A DNA stretch of 55,628 bases from UBA1563 sp041667115 (GTDB lineage Bacteria; Bacteroidota; Ignavibacteria; Ignavibacteriales; Ignavibacteriaceae): positions 1 through 55,628 of the forward strand of contig JBAYFO010000019.1 of the NCBI GenBank assembly GCA_041667115.1. The letters run 5' to 3'. The notes under the pieces are model-generated. The model saw only the letters and a program-made list of their open reading frames with translations, was not told the origin of the DNA and did not search any database. Position numbers and translations under genes: made by a program. This document shows, piece by piece, positions 7,764 through 15,555 of this stretch. The stretch's first letter is position 1, and every line of letters begins with the position of its first letter.

Positions 7764-8708
7764 ATGTTTACTAAACGAATTCGGATTAAAAGTGAGAATG
7801 TTTTTATTCTTCTGACAGTTTTGTTTCTTCTAAATGGATGTAGTAAAAGCAATTTACAAAAGGATTCAAGCAGCAACACTAATATTTTGCCAAACATTTT
7901 ATATACAGAAGTGAATAGAAGACCTGATGGCATCTATGAAGAGTTTGGGAAACTAATGCAGTATCAAATTGCTTCCGGAAACAAATGGGAATTATTTCCG
8001 GATTTAAATGTAACCAATCGATTTCCTAGGTTTTTCCCTGACAATAAAAAAATTATTTTATTGGCTTGGCCAAGTAGAAAAATACCTCTTTTCTACTTAA
8101 TAAATATTAATGAAAAAAAGCGTACTATTATTGATTTTTGTAATGAATTAAAACTACAAGATGTGATGGATGGAGTATCAGATATAGCTGTCGTTGATGA
8201 TACTTCCTTCCTTTTTGGTTTTAGAGATAATTTGTATTTGACTTCAATTTTAGATAGTTCAAAAACGGTTCTAAAAAATTTTAACGGGAAGAGACTTGGG
8301 AGGTTTTCACTTTCAAAATCAAAAAATCTATTGGCATTCTCTTATCAATTGGGTTTTGATAATATCAAACAAGAAAAATTAGGATTATATAACCTTGAGA
8401 AAGATTTAATAGAATTTCTGGATATAAAAATCTATAAAATGGGCAATTTTTCTCCAAGTTCTGATAAATTAGTATTCGCTGACAGTATAAGAAGTGTTTC
8501 GTTGTTAGATACGAAAACAAGAGAAATTTCAAAGTTAAAAGATTTCCCGGGTCTTAAAAATATAGATTTAGGTTATGTGTTTTTTATTAATGATAAAACA
8601 TTAATAATTTTAGATGCTCACAAAGAATATTTGTATAATTTAGAAAGCAAATCAATTATCAAAACGACATCACTGGGTATTTATTTTGATGTGAGTGTTA
8701 ATTACTAA
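7764..8708 (+). CDS. Hypothetical lipoprotein, possible beta-propeller
   Basis: The frame is open from 7638 inside the previous gene, but the ATG at 7764 follows an AGTAGGA-like site and starts a lipoprotein signal with lipobox LLNGC, so it is taken as the start (314 residues). The mature protein has several strand-rich segments with aspartate turns (FPDNKKIILLAWPS, FSPSSDKLVFADS, LLDTKTREISKL), reminiscent of TolB/WD40-like propeller blades, but too divergent to name. Probably co-transcribed with the MORN/TonB gene four bases upstream. Confidence 0.62.
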   Translation: MFTKRIRIKSENVFILLTVLFLLNGCSKSNLQKDSSSNTNILPNILYTEVNRRPDGIYEEFGKLMQYQIASGNKWELFPDLNVTNRFPRFFPDNKKIILLAWPSRKIPLFYLININEKKRTIIDFCNELKLQDVMDGVSDIAVVDDTSFLFGFRDNLYLTSILDSSKTVLKNFNGKRLGRFSLSKSKNLLAFSYQLGFDNIKQEKLGLYNLEKDLIEFLDIKIYKMGNFSPSSDKLVFADSIRSVSLLDTKTREISKLKDFPGLKNIDLGYVFFINDKTLIILDAHKEYLYNLESKSIIKTTSLGIYFDVSVNY

Positions 8709-8780
8709 CTCACACTACGCAACGTGATAAATGGCAAAAAGTGGTCTATGGGAATTTCCTCCAAAAATTTTTATTGCTGA

Positions 8781-9086
8781 TTAGCTTTTGTTTTTTAACA
8801 CCTCATCTTTTTTCAGCAGTTGATGTCCTTCAAAAACCGTAAGAATGTCAATTGAACTTTTCTTTACAAGATAGACAATGCGGTAATTTTTATGTAACAG
8901 TTCTCTTATATTTTCAATCGATAATTCCGGAACAACTCTTCCTTTTCTTGGATTATCAACGAGTGTCTCCGCAAGATAAATCAGCTTATCAACAAACTCT
9001 ACAGCGGCTTTTGTATTGTCTCTCGCAATATAATCTTCAATAGCTTGTAACCGCAGCAGCGCTTCTTTTGTCCAGTTTAGTTTCAT
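8781..9086 (-). CDS. RelE/ParE-family toxin of a type II toxin-antitoxin pair
   Basis: A 101-residue protein with the ParE/RelE layout: N-terminal helices (WTKEALLRLQAIEDYIARDN, AVEFVDKLI), a central NPRKGRVVPEL segment, then the core strands LLHKNYRIVYLVKKSSIDILTVFEG. ParE toxins poison gyrase and RelE toxins cut mRNA; which applies here cannot be told from sequence, though the helical N-terminus favours ParE. Its start overlaps the antitoxin stop by four bases (ATGA), so the antitoxin is made first and the two are coupled. Confidence 0.88.
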   Translation of the reverse strand: MKLNWTKEALLRLQAIEDYIARDNTKAAVEFVDKLIYLAETLVDNPRKGRVVPELSIENIRELLHKNYRIVYLVKKSSIDILTVFEGHQLLKKDEVLKNKS

Positions 9087-9373
9087 CGTTCTTTTGCTAC
9101 ACGATTTTTCTGCAATTCTTTTCGGAGTTGAGCGGTAGTTAATATTTCCCCTTTTTCGGAATCAGCTAAACCACGGGAAATCGAATCAATAAATAATTTT
9201 GTCTGCCGCAATTCATCAAACTCCATTGGCGAAATTAAAACCCCGGCTGGTTTTCCGTTTTGTGTAATAATGAGAGAATTTCTTTTGGATTGGATTTCTT
9301 TTAAATATGTAGCTAATCCGGCTTTAAATTGTCCAACAGGAACTATATCGTTTGAAACAGATATGGAATTCAT
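9083..9373 (-). CDS. Phd/YefM-family antitoxin
   Basis: A 96-residue protein with the Phd/YefM N-terminal fold (VGQFKAGLATYLKEIQSKRNSLIITQNGKPAGVLISPMEFDEL), which dimerises and binds DNA, and a charged C-terminal tail that should wrap around the toxin. It is the first gene of the pair. A palindrome (9408-9423) lies 35 bases upstream and is a likely operator for autorepression. The module stabilises a region or acts in stress or phage response; no mobile element is visible nearby. Confidence 0.88.
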   Translation of the reverse strand: MNSISVSNDIVPVGQFKAGLATYLKEIQSKRNSLIITQNGKPAGVLISPMEFDELRQTKLFIDSISRGLADSEKGEILTTAQLRKELQKNRVAKER

Positions 9374-9407
9374 TTTAACATCCTAATTTTGTCTTTATTC
9401 AGTGTTC

Positions 9408-9423
9408 AATTTAGCCCTAAATT
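9408..9423 (-). promoter_or_regulatory. Candidate operator palindrome of the toxin-antitoxin module
   Basis: AATTTAG-CC-CTAAATT is a perfect 7-bp inverted repeat with a two-base centre, located upstream of the antitoxin start where Phd/YefM proteins usually bind. Palindrome and position are seen directly; binding is inferred. Confidence 0.45.
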
Positions 9424-9444
9424 ACGACAACGTCAAGGGGACAA

Positions 9445-9792
9445 TTACTCGCTGTTATCTTTTAACAAATCGGAATTCTTCTCGATGTATCCGTCTTTCG
9501 CCAGGCTATCATATGAACGATGGACAACAATTGTAACCTCAGAAGAAACGTTATGCCCGGTTGATTCAATTACAGCGCCGTTAATTTCTTTCGATATTTT
9601 GATCGTGGCGATCAACTTATCTTGAGAGATCAACTTGTTTTCAAACTTGGTTTTCTTTCCTTTCAAGTTTGATAAACCCCAATAGACGCCCTTCTTTGCA
9701 TTTTGAAAAGCAAGTGAAAGTTCATCTTCCATTTGCTGATTGAACGACATAAAAAGAAACGGAACAAGTAGTACCCATATTTTCAGTAACAT
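9445..9792 (-). CDS. Hypothetical small secreted protein
   Basis: A 115-residue protein with a signal peptide (LLKIWVLLVPFLFMSFNQQ) and a mature part predicted to alternate strands (KLIATIKISKEINGAVIEST, EVTIVVHRSYDSL). No family is recognised. It lies 27 bases downstream of pepT on the same strand, so it may be the last gene of the OPT-pepT transcript, and just upstream of the toxin-antitoxin promoter. Confidence 0.55.
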   Translation of the reverse strand: MLLKIWVLLVPFLFMSFNQQMEDELSLAFQNAKKGVYWGLSNLKGKKTKFENKLISQDKLIATIKISKEINGAVIESTGHNVSSEVTIVVHRSYDSLAKDGYIEKNSDLLKDNSE

Positions 9793-9819
9793 AACTCCCT
9801 CAAGTTTTATGAAAATGAA

Positions 9820-11067
9820 TTATCCTTTTTCTTCCCAAATTTGAGCGATGGTTACAATTACCCGGACAGCCATTTCCATATCTTGAATCGCAACCCACTC
9901 TGTTTTGGAATGAAAACTATGTTCACCGGCAAAAATATTCGGAGTCGGTAATCCCATAAAAGATAACCTGGCTCCATCTGTACCGCCACGAATTGCCGAT
10001 TGCTTCGGGGCAATATTCAAACGCTCCATCGCTTCGATAGCATAATCTGAAACTTGTTTATGTTGCTCGAGAATGTATCTCATGTTTCTATATTGTTCAA
10101 TCTGCTGGAAAGTATAGCGTGAGCCGGGAAACTCCGCAACAACTTTTGCCGCAAGATCAATTAGTAAATCTTCATACTCTTTCAGTTTTTCTTGATCAAA
10201 ATCCCGGATGATAAATTTTACCGTTGTCTCCTCTTCGCTGCCCGTAATCGTAAAAGGATGAACGTAACCATCTCTTTCATCGGTTGTTTCAGGAGAAAGA
10301 GATTTTTTTGGAAGCTTGTCGATAAAATGCGCAGCAACTTTTATTGCGTTTATCATCTTCCCTTTTGCGTAACCGGGATGAATATTCTTTCCTTGAAATT
10401 TTATAAAAAGCGCATCGGCAGAAAAAGTTTCTACTTCAACTTCGCCGCGTGTTTGTCCGTCAACCGTGTAAGCGTATTTTGCGCCGAATTTTTTAACATC
10501 GAACTTTTCTGTTCCTCTGCCGACTTCTTCATCGGGAGTAAAGCAGACTTTTATTTCGCCATGTTTAACTTCCGGGTGAGAAAGAAAATAATTTATTGCA
10601 TCGACAATTTCTGCCACACCGCATTTGTTATCGGCACCTAGCAAGGTTGAACCGTCAGAAGTGATGATGTCATAGCCGATCATTTCTTTTAAGTCAGAAT
10701 TGTCTTCGGCTTTTATTATTTGTCCATCTTTTTCAAGAACAATATCACCGCCTTGATAATTTTTTCTGATAACGGCTTTAACGTTTGCACCTGAAACCGC
10801 CGGAGAGGTGTCAACGTGAGCAATAAATCCCACCACCGGAACCTGCCTGTCAGTATTTGCCGGAAGCGTTGCCATCACGTAGCCATACTCATCCATGTGA
10901 GCATCAGCCAAACCCAAAGCTTTAAGTTCTGTGGCTAAATCTTTTGAAAGAATTTTTTGTTTTTCTGAACTAGGAAAGCAAGTAGCTTCTTCGTCTGATT
11001 GCGTATCGTACTTTACGTAGTTAAGAAAACGGTCAACGCATGTGAATTTATAATTTGAGTCGAACAT
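9820..11067 (-). CDS. pepT: Peptidase T (tripeptide aminopeptidase)
   Basis: A 415-residue M20B metallopeptidase of normal length. Visible signatures are GFIAHVDTSPAVSG (first zinc His and Asp), TLLGADNKCGVAEI (bridging Asp), FTPDEEVGRGTEKFD (catalytic Glu pair), and the C-terminal IRGGTDGARLSFMGLPTPNIFAGEHSFHSKTEW. PepT releases the N-terminal residue from tripeptides in the cytoplasm. It lies 77 bases downstream of the OPT oligopeptide transporter on the same strand, which suggests a peptide import-and-degradation unit. Confidence 0.96.
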   Translation of the reverse strand: MFDSNYKFTCVDRFLNYVKYDTQSDEEATCFPSSEKQKILSKDLATELKALGLADAHMDEYGYVMATLPANTDRQVPVVGFIAHVDTSPAVSGANVKAVIRKNYQGGDIVLEKDGQIIKAEDNSDLKEMIGYDIITSDGSTLLGADNKCGVAEIVDAINYFLSHPEVKHGEIKVCFTPDEEVGRGTEKFDVKKFGAKYAYTVDGQTRGEVEVETFSADALFIKFQGKNIHPGYAKGKMINAIKVAAHFIDKLPKKSLSPETTDERDGYVHPFTITGSEEETTVKFIIRDFDQEKLKEYEDLLIDLAAKVVAEFPGSRYTFQQIEQYRNMRYILEQHKQVSDYAIEAMERLNIAPKQSAIRGGTDGARLSFMGLPTPNIFAGEHSFHSKTEWVAIQDMEMAVRVIVTIAQIWEEKG

Positions 11068-11144
11068 AAAAACCTTTATATATTTTGAATGTTTACAATT
11101 CTATAATTCTATTGAATACAACTTACAAAAAACAATATTTAAAA

Positions 11145-13121
11145 TCACTCTTCAATTTTTGCACGCATGGAATCCCATATCATATAAGCACAGATAACCG
11201 CAAACATAACGAGCGCTAATAACTCCGCCGGGTGCGATTCAAACCATGCATTGTTCACCCAGTTAAAACCTGAATAACGAAGAATAGCGCTTATCACGCC
11301 CATCAACGCGCCGCCTGCAATAAATCCTGAAGCAATTAACGTTCCGCGTTCGCGTCTTGCGGTATTTAATTTTTCATCTTTGCTTCTGGTAGAAACAAAA
11401 TGGGCGATCAAACCGCCAACAAGTAACGGCGTATTCAATTCTAGCGGGATGTACATGCCGAGCGCAAAAGCTAATGCCGGGACTTTCAACATCGTTAAAA
11501 CCAATGCAAACAGTGCGCCCGCAATATAAAGTAACCAGGGCGCCGGTTGATTTGCCATTAACGGTTTTATTACTGCTGCCATTGCGTTCGCTTGTGGTGC
11601 AACCAAAGCGCCTTCACCACTGAATCCGTATGTTTGGTTCAAAATTAAAATTACCCAGCCAACTGTTGCAGCAGAAACCAACGTTCCTAAAAATTTCCAT
11701 GTTTGTTGTTTGTAGGGCGATGATCCAAGCCAGTAACCAATTTTTAAATCGGTGATAAAACCGCCCGACATTGATAATGCGGTACAAACCGCTCCTCCGA
11801 TAATTAATGCAACAACCATTCCGGCTTCACCCTTCAAGCCAACGGAAACCAAAATGATCGAAGAAATAATCAGCGTCATTAACGTCATACCGGAAACAGG
11901 ATTTGTTCCTACAATGGCGATAGCATTTGCTGCAACGGTAGTAAATAAAAACGAAATAATTAGTATGATTAGCAAACCTATAAAAGCATAGGTAACGTTA
12001 TTAACAACTCCAAAGAGCAAGAAAAGAAAAATCAAAACTGAGGTAATTATAATTCCGCCTGTTATTACAATCATCGGTAAATCTTTTTGTGTACGCAGCG
12101 AATTGTTCGCGCTTTTTATTCCACCGAAAATTTCTTTAACAGCAAGCGAAAAAGCGGAGGAAATAATTTTAGAAGAACGAATGATGCCGATGATTCCCGC
12201 CATTGCTATTCCGCCAATCCCGATGTGGCGAACATAATTCTGGAAAATTTCTTCGGCAGACATATCGCCAATCAATTTTGTAACATTTGCGCCAAGAGGA
12301 AGAGTAGCACTCCCACCAATATGGTATACAACCGGAATGAGCACATACCAGGAAACAAATGAACCAGCCGCAATGATCGCTGAATATTTTAAACCGACAA
12401 TGTACCCCAAACCCATTACTGCAGCGCCGACATTCATTTTAAATACTAATTTCGTTTTGTCGGCTAGTTGCTGCCCGAAAGGAATTACACGTGTTGAAAA
12501 CACTTCGCTCCACCACCCGAAAGTTGCGATAATGAAATCGTACACACCGCCGATGAGTCCGCTGATGACTAAAACTATTGCTTGATTTCCCCCTTTTTCT
12601 CCGGCAACCAACACTTCAGTTGTCGCAGTTGCTTCAGGAAAAGGAAATTTTCCGTGCATCTCTTGCACAAAATATTTTCTAAAGGGAATCAAAAAAAGAA
12701 TTCCAAGAATTCCACCGAAGAGAGAAGCTAAAAATATTTTATAAAAATCGGCATTAAGATTAAGAATGTAGAGAGCGGGAATGGTAAAAATTGCTCCGGC
12801 AACAATTACTCCCGAACTGGCACCGATCGATTGAATAATTACATTTTCACCAAGCGCGTTTTTTCTTTTTGTAACGGCAGATAGTCCAACGGCAATAATC
12901 GCAATAGGAATGGCGGCTTCAAATACCTGTCCAATCTTTAAACCGAGATAAGCCGCAGCCGCAGAAAATAAGGCTGCCATCACTAATCCCCAAAACACCG
13001 ACCATGGAGTAACTTCAGGATAAACTTTTTTTGGATCCATTATCGGAGAATAAACTTCCCCTTCTTTCAATTCATTATATGCATTTTCCGGCAAGCCCTT
13101 AACTGGAGATTGATGTTCCAC
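11145..13121 (-). CDS. OPT-family oligopeptide transporter
   Basis: A 658-residue protein with about 15 membrane segments, matching the OPT family in length and in motifs such as FWGLVMAALFSAAAAYLGLKIG near the N-terminus, FPFPEATATTEVL around residue 160 and AGGALMGVISAIL near the C-terminus. Family members import oligopeptides, peptide-bound metals or siderophores by proton symport across the inner membrane. The downstream pepT makes di-/tripeptide or oligopeptide nutrition the likely role, but substrate specificity cannot be read here. Confidence 0.93.
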   Translation of the reverse strand: MEHQSPVKGLPENAYNELKEGEVYSPIMDPKKVYPEVTPWSVFWGLVMAALFSAAAAYLGLKIGQVFEAAIPIAIIAVGLSAVTKRKNALGENVIIQSIGASSGVIVAGAIFTIPALYILNLNADFYKIFLASLFGGILGILFLIPFRKYFVQEMHGKFPFPEATATTEVLVAGEKGGNQAIVLVISGLIGGVYDFIIATFGWWSEVFSTRVIPFGQQLADKTKLVFKMNVGAAVMGLGYIVGLKYSAIIAAGSFVSWYVLIPVVYHIGGSATLPLGANVTKLIGDMSAEEIFQNYVRHIGIGGIAMAGIIGIIRSSKIISSAFSLAVKEIFGGIKSANNSLRTQKDLPMIVITGGIIITSVLIFLFLLFGVVNNVTYAFIGLLIILIISFLFTTVAANAIAIVGTNPVSGMTLMTLIISSIILVSVGLKGEAGMVVALIIGGAVCTALSMSGGFITDLKIGYWLGSSPYKQQTWKFLGTLVSAATVGWVILILNQTYGFSGEGALVAPQANAMAAVIKPLMANQPAPWLLYIAGALFALVLTMLKVPALAFALGMYIPLELNTPLLVGGLIAHFVSTRSKDEKLNTARRERGTLIASGFIAGGALMGVISAILRYSGFNWVNNAWFESHPAELLALVMFAVICAYMIWDSMRAKIEE

Positions 13122-13349
13122 TAATAACCTCGTAATGATTGGTTAATGTTATATTCTTTGTATGAAAAATATTAAAAAGGAAGGTGAAAGCGAAACACTA
13201 ATTCAAATATTCGGTGTTTTTTAATTCTTATGTTTTAGACCATGCTAGTTGAAAGAGAAACAATCTTGGCTTATTTTTCCTCCGAGAACAAAATTCTTTC
13301 CGGGCACTTAACGGAATAAATATTTTATCACTAATTATTGGAGTAGGAA

Positions 13350-13589
13350 ATGGGCTTATTTGATAGACCAAAGAAAATGGACAGACAAATTTCTTCTTTT
13401 TCGATGCATCAGAAAAAGATCGTTTGTCCCTTTTGCGGAAATGATAAATTTGAATACCGCGAAATATTGCTGAATACTCCCGGCATGACGTTTTTAGGTT
13501 TTGATTGGGCAAACAGATCGGCATCCGTTTTAATTTGTACCGACTGCTCAAGAATAGAATGGTTCTTTAATCCACCGGCTCAGTTATAA
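13350..13589 (+). CDS. Small zinc-ribbon protein
   Basis: A 79-residue protein with CPFCG at about residues 26-30 and CTDC near 64-67, a two-knuckle zinc ribbon, and a conserved-looking middle (GMTFLGFDWANRSASVLIC). AGGAAATG precedes the start closely. Proteins of this shape are widespread but uncharacterised. It is convergent with pdxB (end 13597) and monocistronic. Confidence 0.65.
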   Translation: MGLFDRPKKMDRQISSFSMHQKKIVCPFCGNDKFEYREILLNTPGMTFLGFDWANRSASVLICTDCSRIEWFFNPPAQL

Positions 13590-13596
13590 AATATGG

Positions 13597-14724
13597 TTAT
13601 AGGTTGAACCGAAGCACTTGTAAAATTTTTTCTAGTCTTTCGGGAAGAGCGTTTGCTTTGATAGAATAATTAGTGAACTCTCTTCGCAAAGGATATTCTT
13701 TTCTCAACGTATCAAAATATTTCCCGAGAGATTCTTTATTGCCCGAAAATGTTTTTAACCGTTTTGAGTCTTCTTCAATATCATAAATGCTATTGAAGAG
13801 TGAATAGAATATCTCCTCCTTCGATCCATCAGCTGCAATCTCAATTTTGGAATTTTCACATGCAGGCAATGTTGGCTGCCACAACATATTTTTGTTAAAA
13901 AACATATTCATCGCTTCAACCATCATTTTTGTGCCGTTGATCTTTCCCTCTAAAGAATATCCGGCAATGTGCGGAGTTGCATAAAGAACTTTCTTTACCA
14001 ACGCCATATCAATATTCGGTTCATTCTCCCAAACATCAAGAATTGCAGTAATCTTTTTTCCGTCAAGCAAGTCAGATAACGCAGTATTATCAACCACTTC
14101 CCCGCGTGATGCATTTATAAAAATCATTCCTTCTTTTACATGAACTAAATTACTTCTATTAAAAAGATGGAATGTTTTATCATCGCCTTCATAAGTCAAC
14201 GGAGTGTGAATGGTGATTATGTCAGCGGTAAGAATTTCTTCAAGCGGAACAAAGGCAGTGTTCAATTCTTTTTTCTGTCTCGGCGGATCATTCATTAAGA
14301 CTTTCAAACCAAAAGTCTGCGCATATTTTGCAACCCGGCTTCCGATATTACCAACGCCGACAATCCCGATGGTTTTATCTTTTAAAGAAATATTTTTCCT
14401 AACGGCGGCAGAAAATATTGCAGTAGAAACATATTCGGCAACGGCATCCGCATTGCATCCTTTAGCATCTGCAAAACCGATTGATCGTTCATTTAAATAT
14501 TCCAGATCAACATGATCGGTTCCGATGGTTGCTGTTCCAACGAATGAAACAGAAGTGCCCTCAAGTAAAGCTTTATCAATCTTAGTAATTGAGCGAACGA
14601 TTAACGCATCGACATTTTTTAAAACCGATTGATCAATTTCTCTTCCTTGCATGAGCCGCACGTCACCAAACTTTGAAAAAGCTTCTTCGGCAAAGGCTAC
14701 GTTTTCATCAACAACTATTTTCAT
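13597..14724 (-). CDS. pdxB: Erythronate-4-phosphate dehydrogenase
   Basis: A 375-residue D-2-hydroxyacid dehydrogenase. The NAD-binding motif GVGNIG is at residues 123-128; the catalytic Arg (NASRGEVVD), Glu (WENEPN) and His (TPHIAGYS) are all present. The long C-terminal extension after the catalytic domain and the N-terminal DENVAFAEEAF stretch are typical of PdxB rather than of SerA. It oxidises 4-phosphoerythronate in the DXP-dependent pyridoxal-phosphate pathway. It follows a marC-family gene after only two bases; the link is probably positional rather than functional. Confidence 0.93.
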   Translation of the reverse strand: MKIVVDENVAFAEEAFSKFGDVRLMQGREIDQSVLKNVDALIVRSITKIDKALLEGTSVSFVGTATIGTDHVDLEYLNERSIGFADAKGCNADAVAEYVSTAIFSAAVRKNISLKDKTIGIVGVGNIGSRVAKYAQTFGLKVLMNDPPRQKKELNTAFVPLEEILTADIITIHTPLTYEGDDKTFHLFNRSNLVHVKEGMIFINASRGEVVDNTALSDLLDGKKITAILDVWENEPNIDMALVKKVLYATPHIAGYSLEGKINGTKMMVEAMNMFFNKNMLWQPTLPACENSKIEIAADGSKEEIFYSLFNSIYDIEEDSKRLKTFSGNKESLGKYFDTLRKEYPLRREFTNYSIKANALPERLEKILQVLRFNL

Positions 14725-14726
14725 TT

Positions 14727-15365
14727 TTATTTAATCTTTAACATATTTCTAACCAACGGAGTTAAACCGGCGAAGAAGAATTCAATGGCAATAACCATTA
14801 CAATCAATCCCATTATCCGCATTAATACTTTGTTTCCGTTATCGCCTAAAAAATTCAAAACTTTGCGCGCGCCCCAAAGAAACAGCAGAGTTACAACCAT
14901 TACCAAAATCATCACAAAAAATAAAATCGCTTTATGTTCATAATCAACCGCATCGCGCATCAGAACAATGGAAATGGTTATTGCGCCCGGACCACAGATC
15001 ATCGGTATTGCAAGCGGCGTTATGGCAATATCTTTCGCAAATTCAACAACGCCTTTCTCCTCGTCTTTAGTACGGATAAGTTTTGCCTGAAGCATGTCGT
15101 ACCCCGCCATAAAAAAAATAATTCCGCCAACAACCCGCAAACTATGAATTGAAATATGAAAAAAGTCAAAGACAAGTTGCCCTGTAAAAGCGAAAAACAA
15201 CATTATTAACAATGCCGTAAGTACGGCTTTAATCGCCACAGAGTGGGCTTCTTTCTGCGTCATATCCTTTGTAAGCGATGCATAAATTGGGATCACCCCA
15301 ATCGGATTGATCATCGTAAAAAACGAGGTGAACGCTAAAAGCCCAAATTCAAATAAACTATTCAT
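14727..15365 (-). CDS. MarC-family integral membrane protein
   Basis: A 212-residue protein with six hydrophobic segments, starting with the family signature FFTMINPIGVIPIYASLT and containing AIPMICGPGAITISIVLM. MarC/UPF0056 proteins are inner-membrane proteins of undefined transport function; the early link with multiple antibiotic resistance has not held up. It lies two bases upstream of pdxB on the same strand, and its start is close to the divergent his-operon promoter. Confidence 0.92.
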   Translation of the reverse strand: MNSLFEFGLLAFTSFFTMINPIGVIPIYASLTKDMTQKEAHSVAIKAVLTALLIMLFFAFTGQLVFDFFHISIHSLRVVGGIIFFMAGYDMLQAKLIRTKDEEKGVVEFAKDIAITPLAIPMICGPGAITISIVLMRDAVDYEHKAILFFVMILVMVVTLLFLWGARKVLNFLGDNGNKVLMRIMGLIVMVIAIEFFFAGLTPLVRNMLKIK

Positions 15366-15372
15366 TTCTCAC

Positions 15373-15403
15373 TTTGTTTGTAAAGGAATTCTTTTTATTT
15401 TTG
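15373..15403 (+). promoter_or_regulatory. Bacteroidota-type primary sigma promoter of the his operon
   Basis: TTTG (15373-15376), a 19-base spacer and TATTTTTG (15396-15403) match the Bacteroidota primary-sigma consensus TTTG-N19-21-TAnnTTTG exactly. Transcription would begin about 7 bases later, near 15410, just before the leader-peptide ATG at 15414. Confidence 0.75.
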
Positions 15404-15413
15404 TGTCGAAGTT

Positions 15414-15485
15414 ATGAAAAAATCTTTACCAAATATAACAATTCACCATCATCGCACATATTTATCCTGCGTCGGCGGCGAATAG
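15414..15485 (+). CDS. hisL: Histidine leader peptide (attenuator peptide)
   Basis: A 23-codon frame (ATG 15414, TAG 15483) that encodes three consecutive histidines followed by arginine (codons CAC CAT CAT CGC, 15444-15455). It stands between a strong promoter and an intrinsic terminator ahead of hisG, which is the arrangement of his attenuation leaders. The predicted transcription start lies only a few bases before the ATG, so translation may be nearly leaderless; no good Shine-Dalgarno is seen. Ribosome stalling at the His codons should report a lack of charged histidyl-tRNA. The symbol is given by analogy with the enterobacterial leader; the sequence is unrelated. Confidence 0.82.
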   Translation: MKKSLPNITIHHHRTYLSCVGGE

Positions 15486-15537
15486 TATCTTTTTGTTATT
15501 TTGAACACCAGCCCCCGACAAACTTGTCGGGTTTTTT
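15471..15537 (+). terminator. His attenuator: antiterminator and intrinsic terminator
   Basis: Terminator: CCCGACA (15514-15520) pairs with TGTCGGG (15525-15531) over a four-base loop, followed by six T (15532-15537). Competing antiterminator: GTCGGCGGC (15471-15479), inside the last codons of the leader peptide, pairs with GCCCCCGAC (15511-15519) at eight of nine positions and would consume the 5' arm of the terminator. A ribosome stalled at the His codons leaves 15471-15479 free (read-through); one that reaches the stop codon at 15483 covers it (termination). This is classic ribosome-mediated attenuation. Confidence 0.8.
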
Positions 15538-15555
15538 GTTTTAAAGGAATCAACC

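Noticed and set aside
7631..7933. Minus-strand frame overlapping the MORN/TonB gene and the lipoprotein start
   Set aside because: Antisense shadow of two well-supported genes, composition not protein-like.
10192..10641. 149-residue frame on the plus strand inside pepT
   Set aside because: Fully antisense to a conserved peptidase; basic, Phe/Cys-rich composition without protein-like motifs.
13228..13551. 107-residue minus-strand frame
   Set aside because: Antisense to the zinc-ribbon gene at 13350-13589 and rich in basic residues; no motif.
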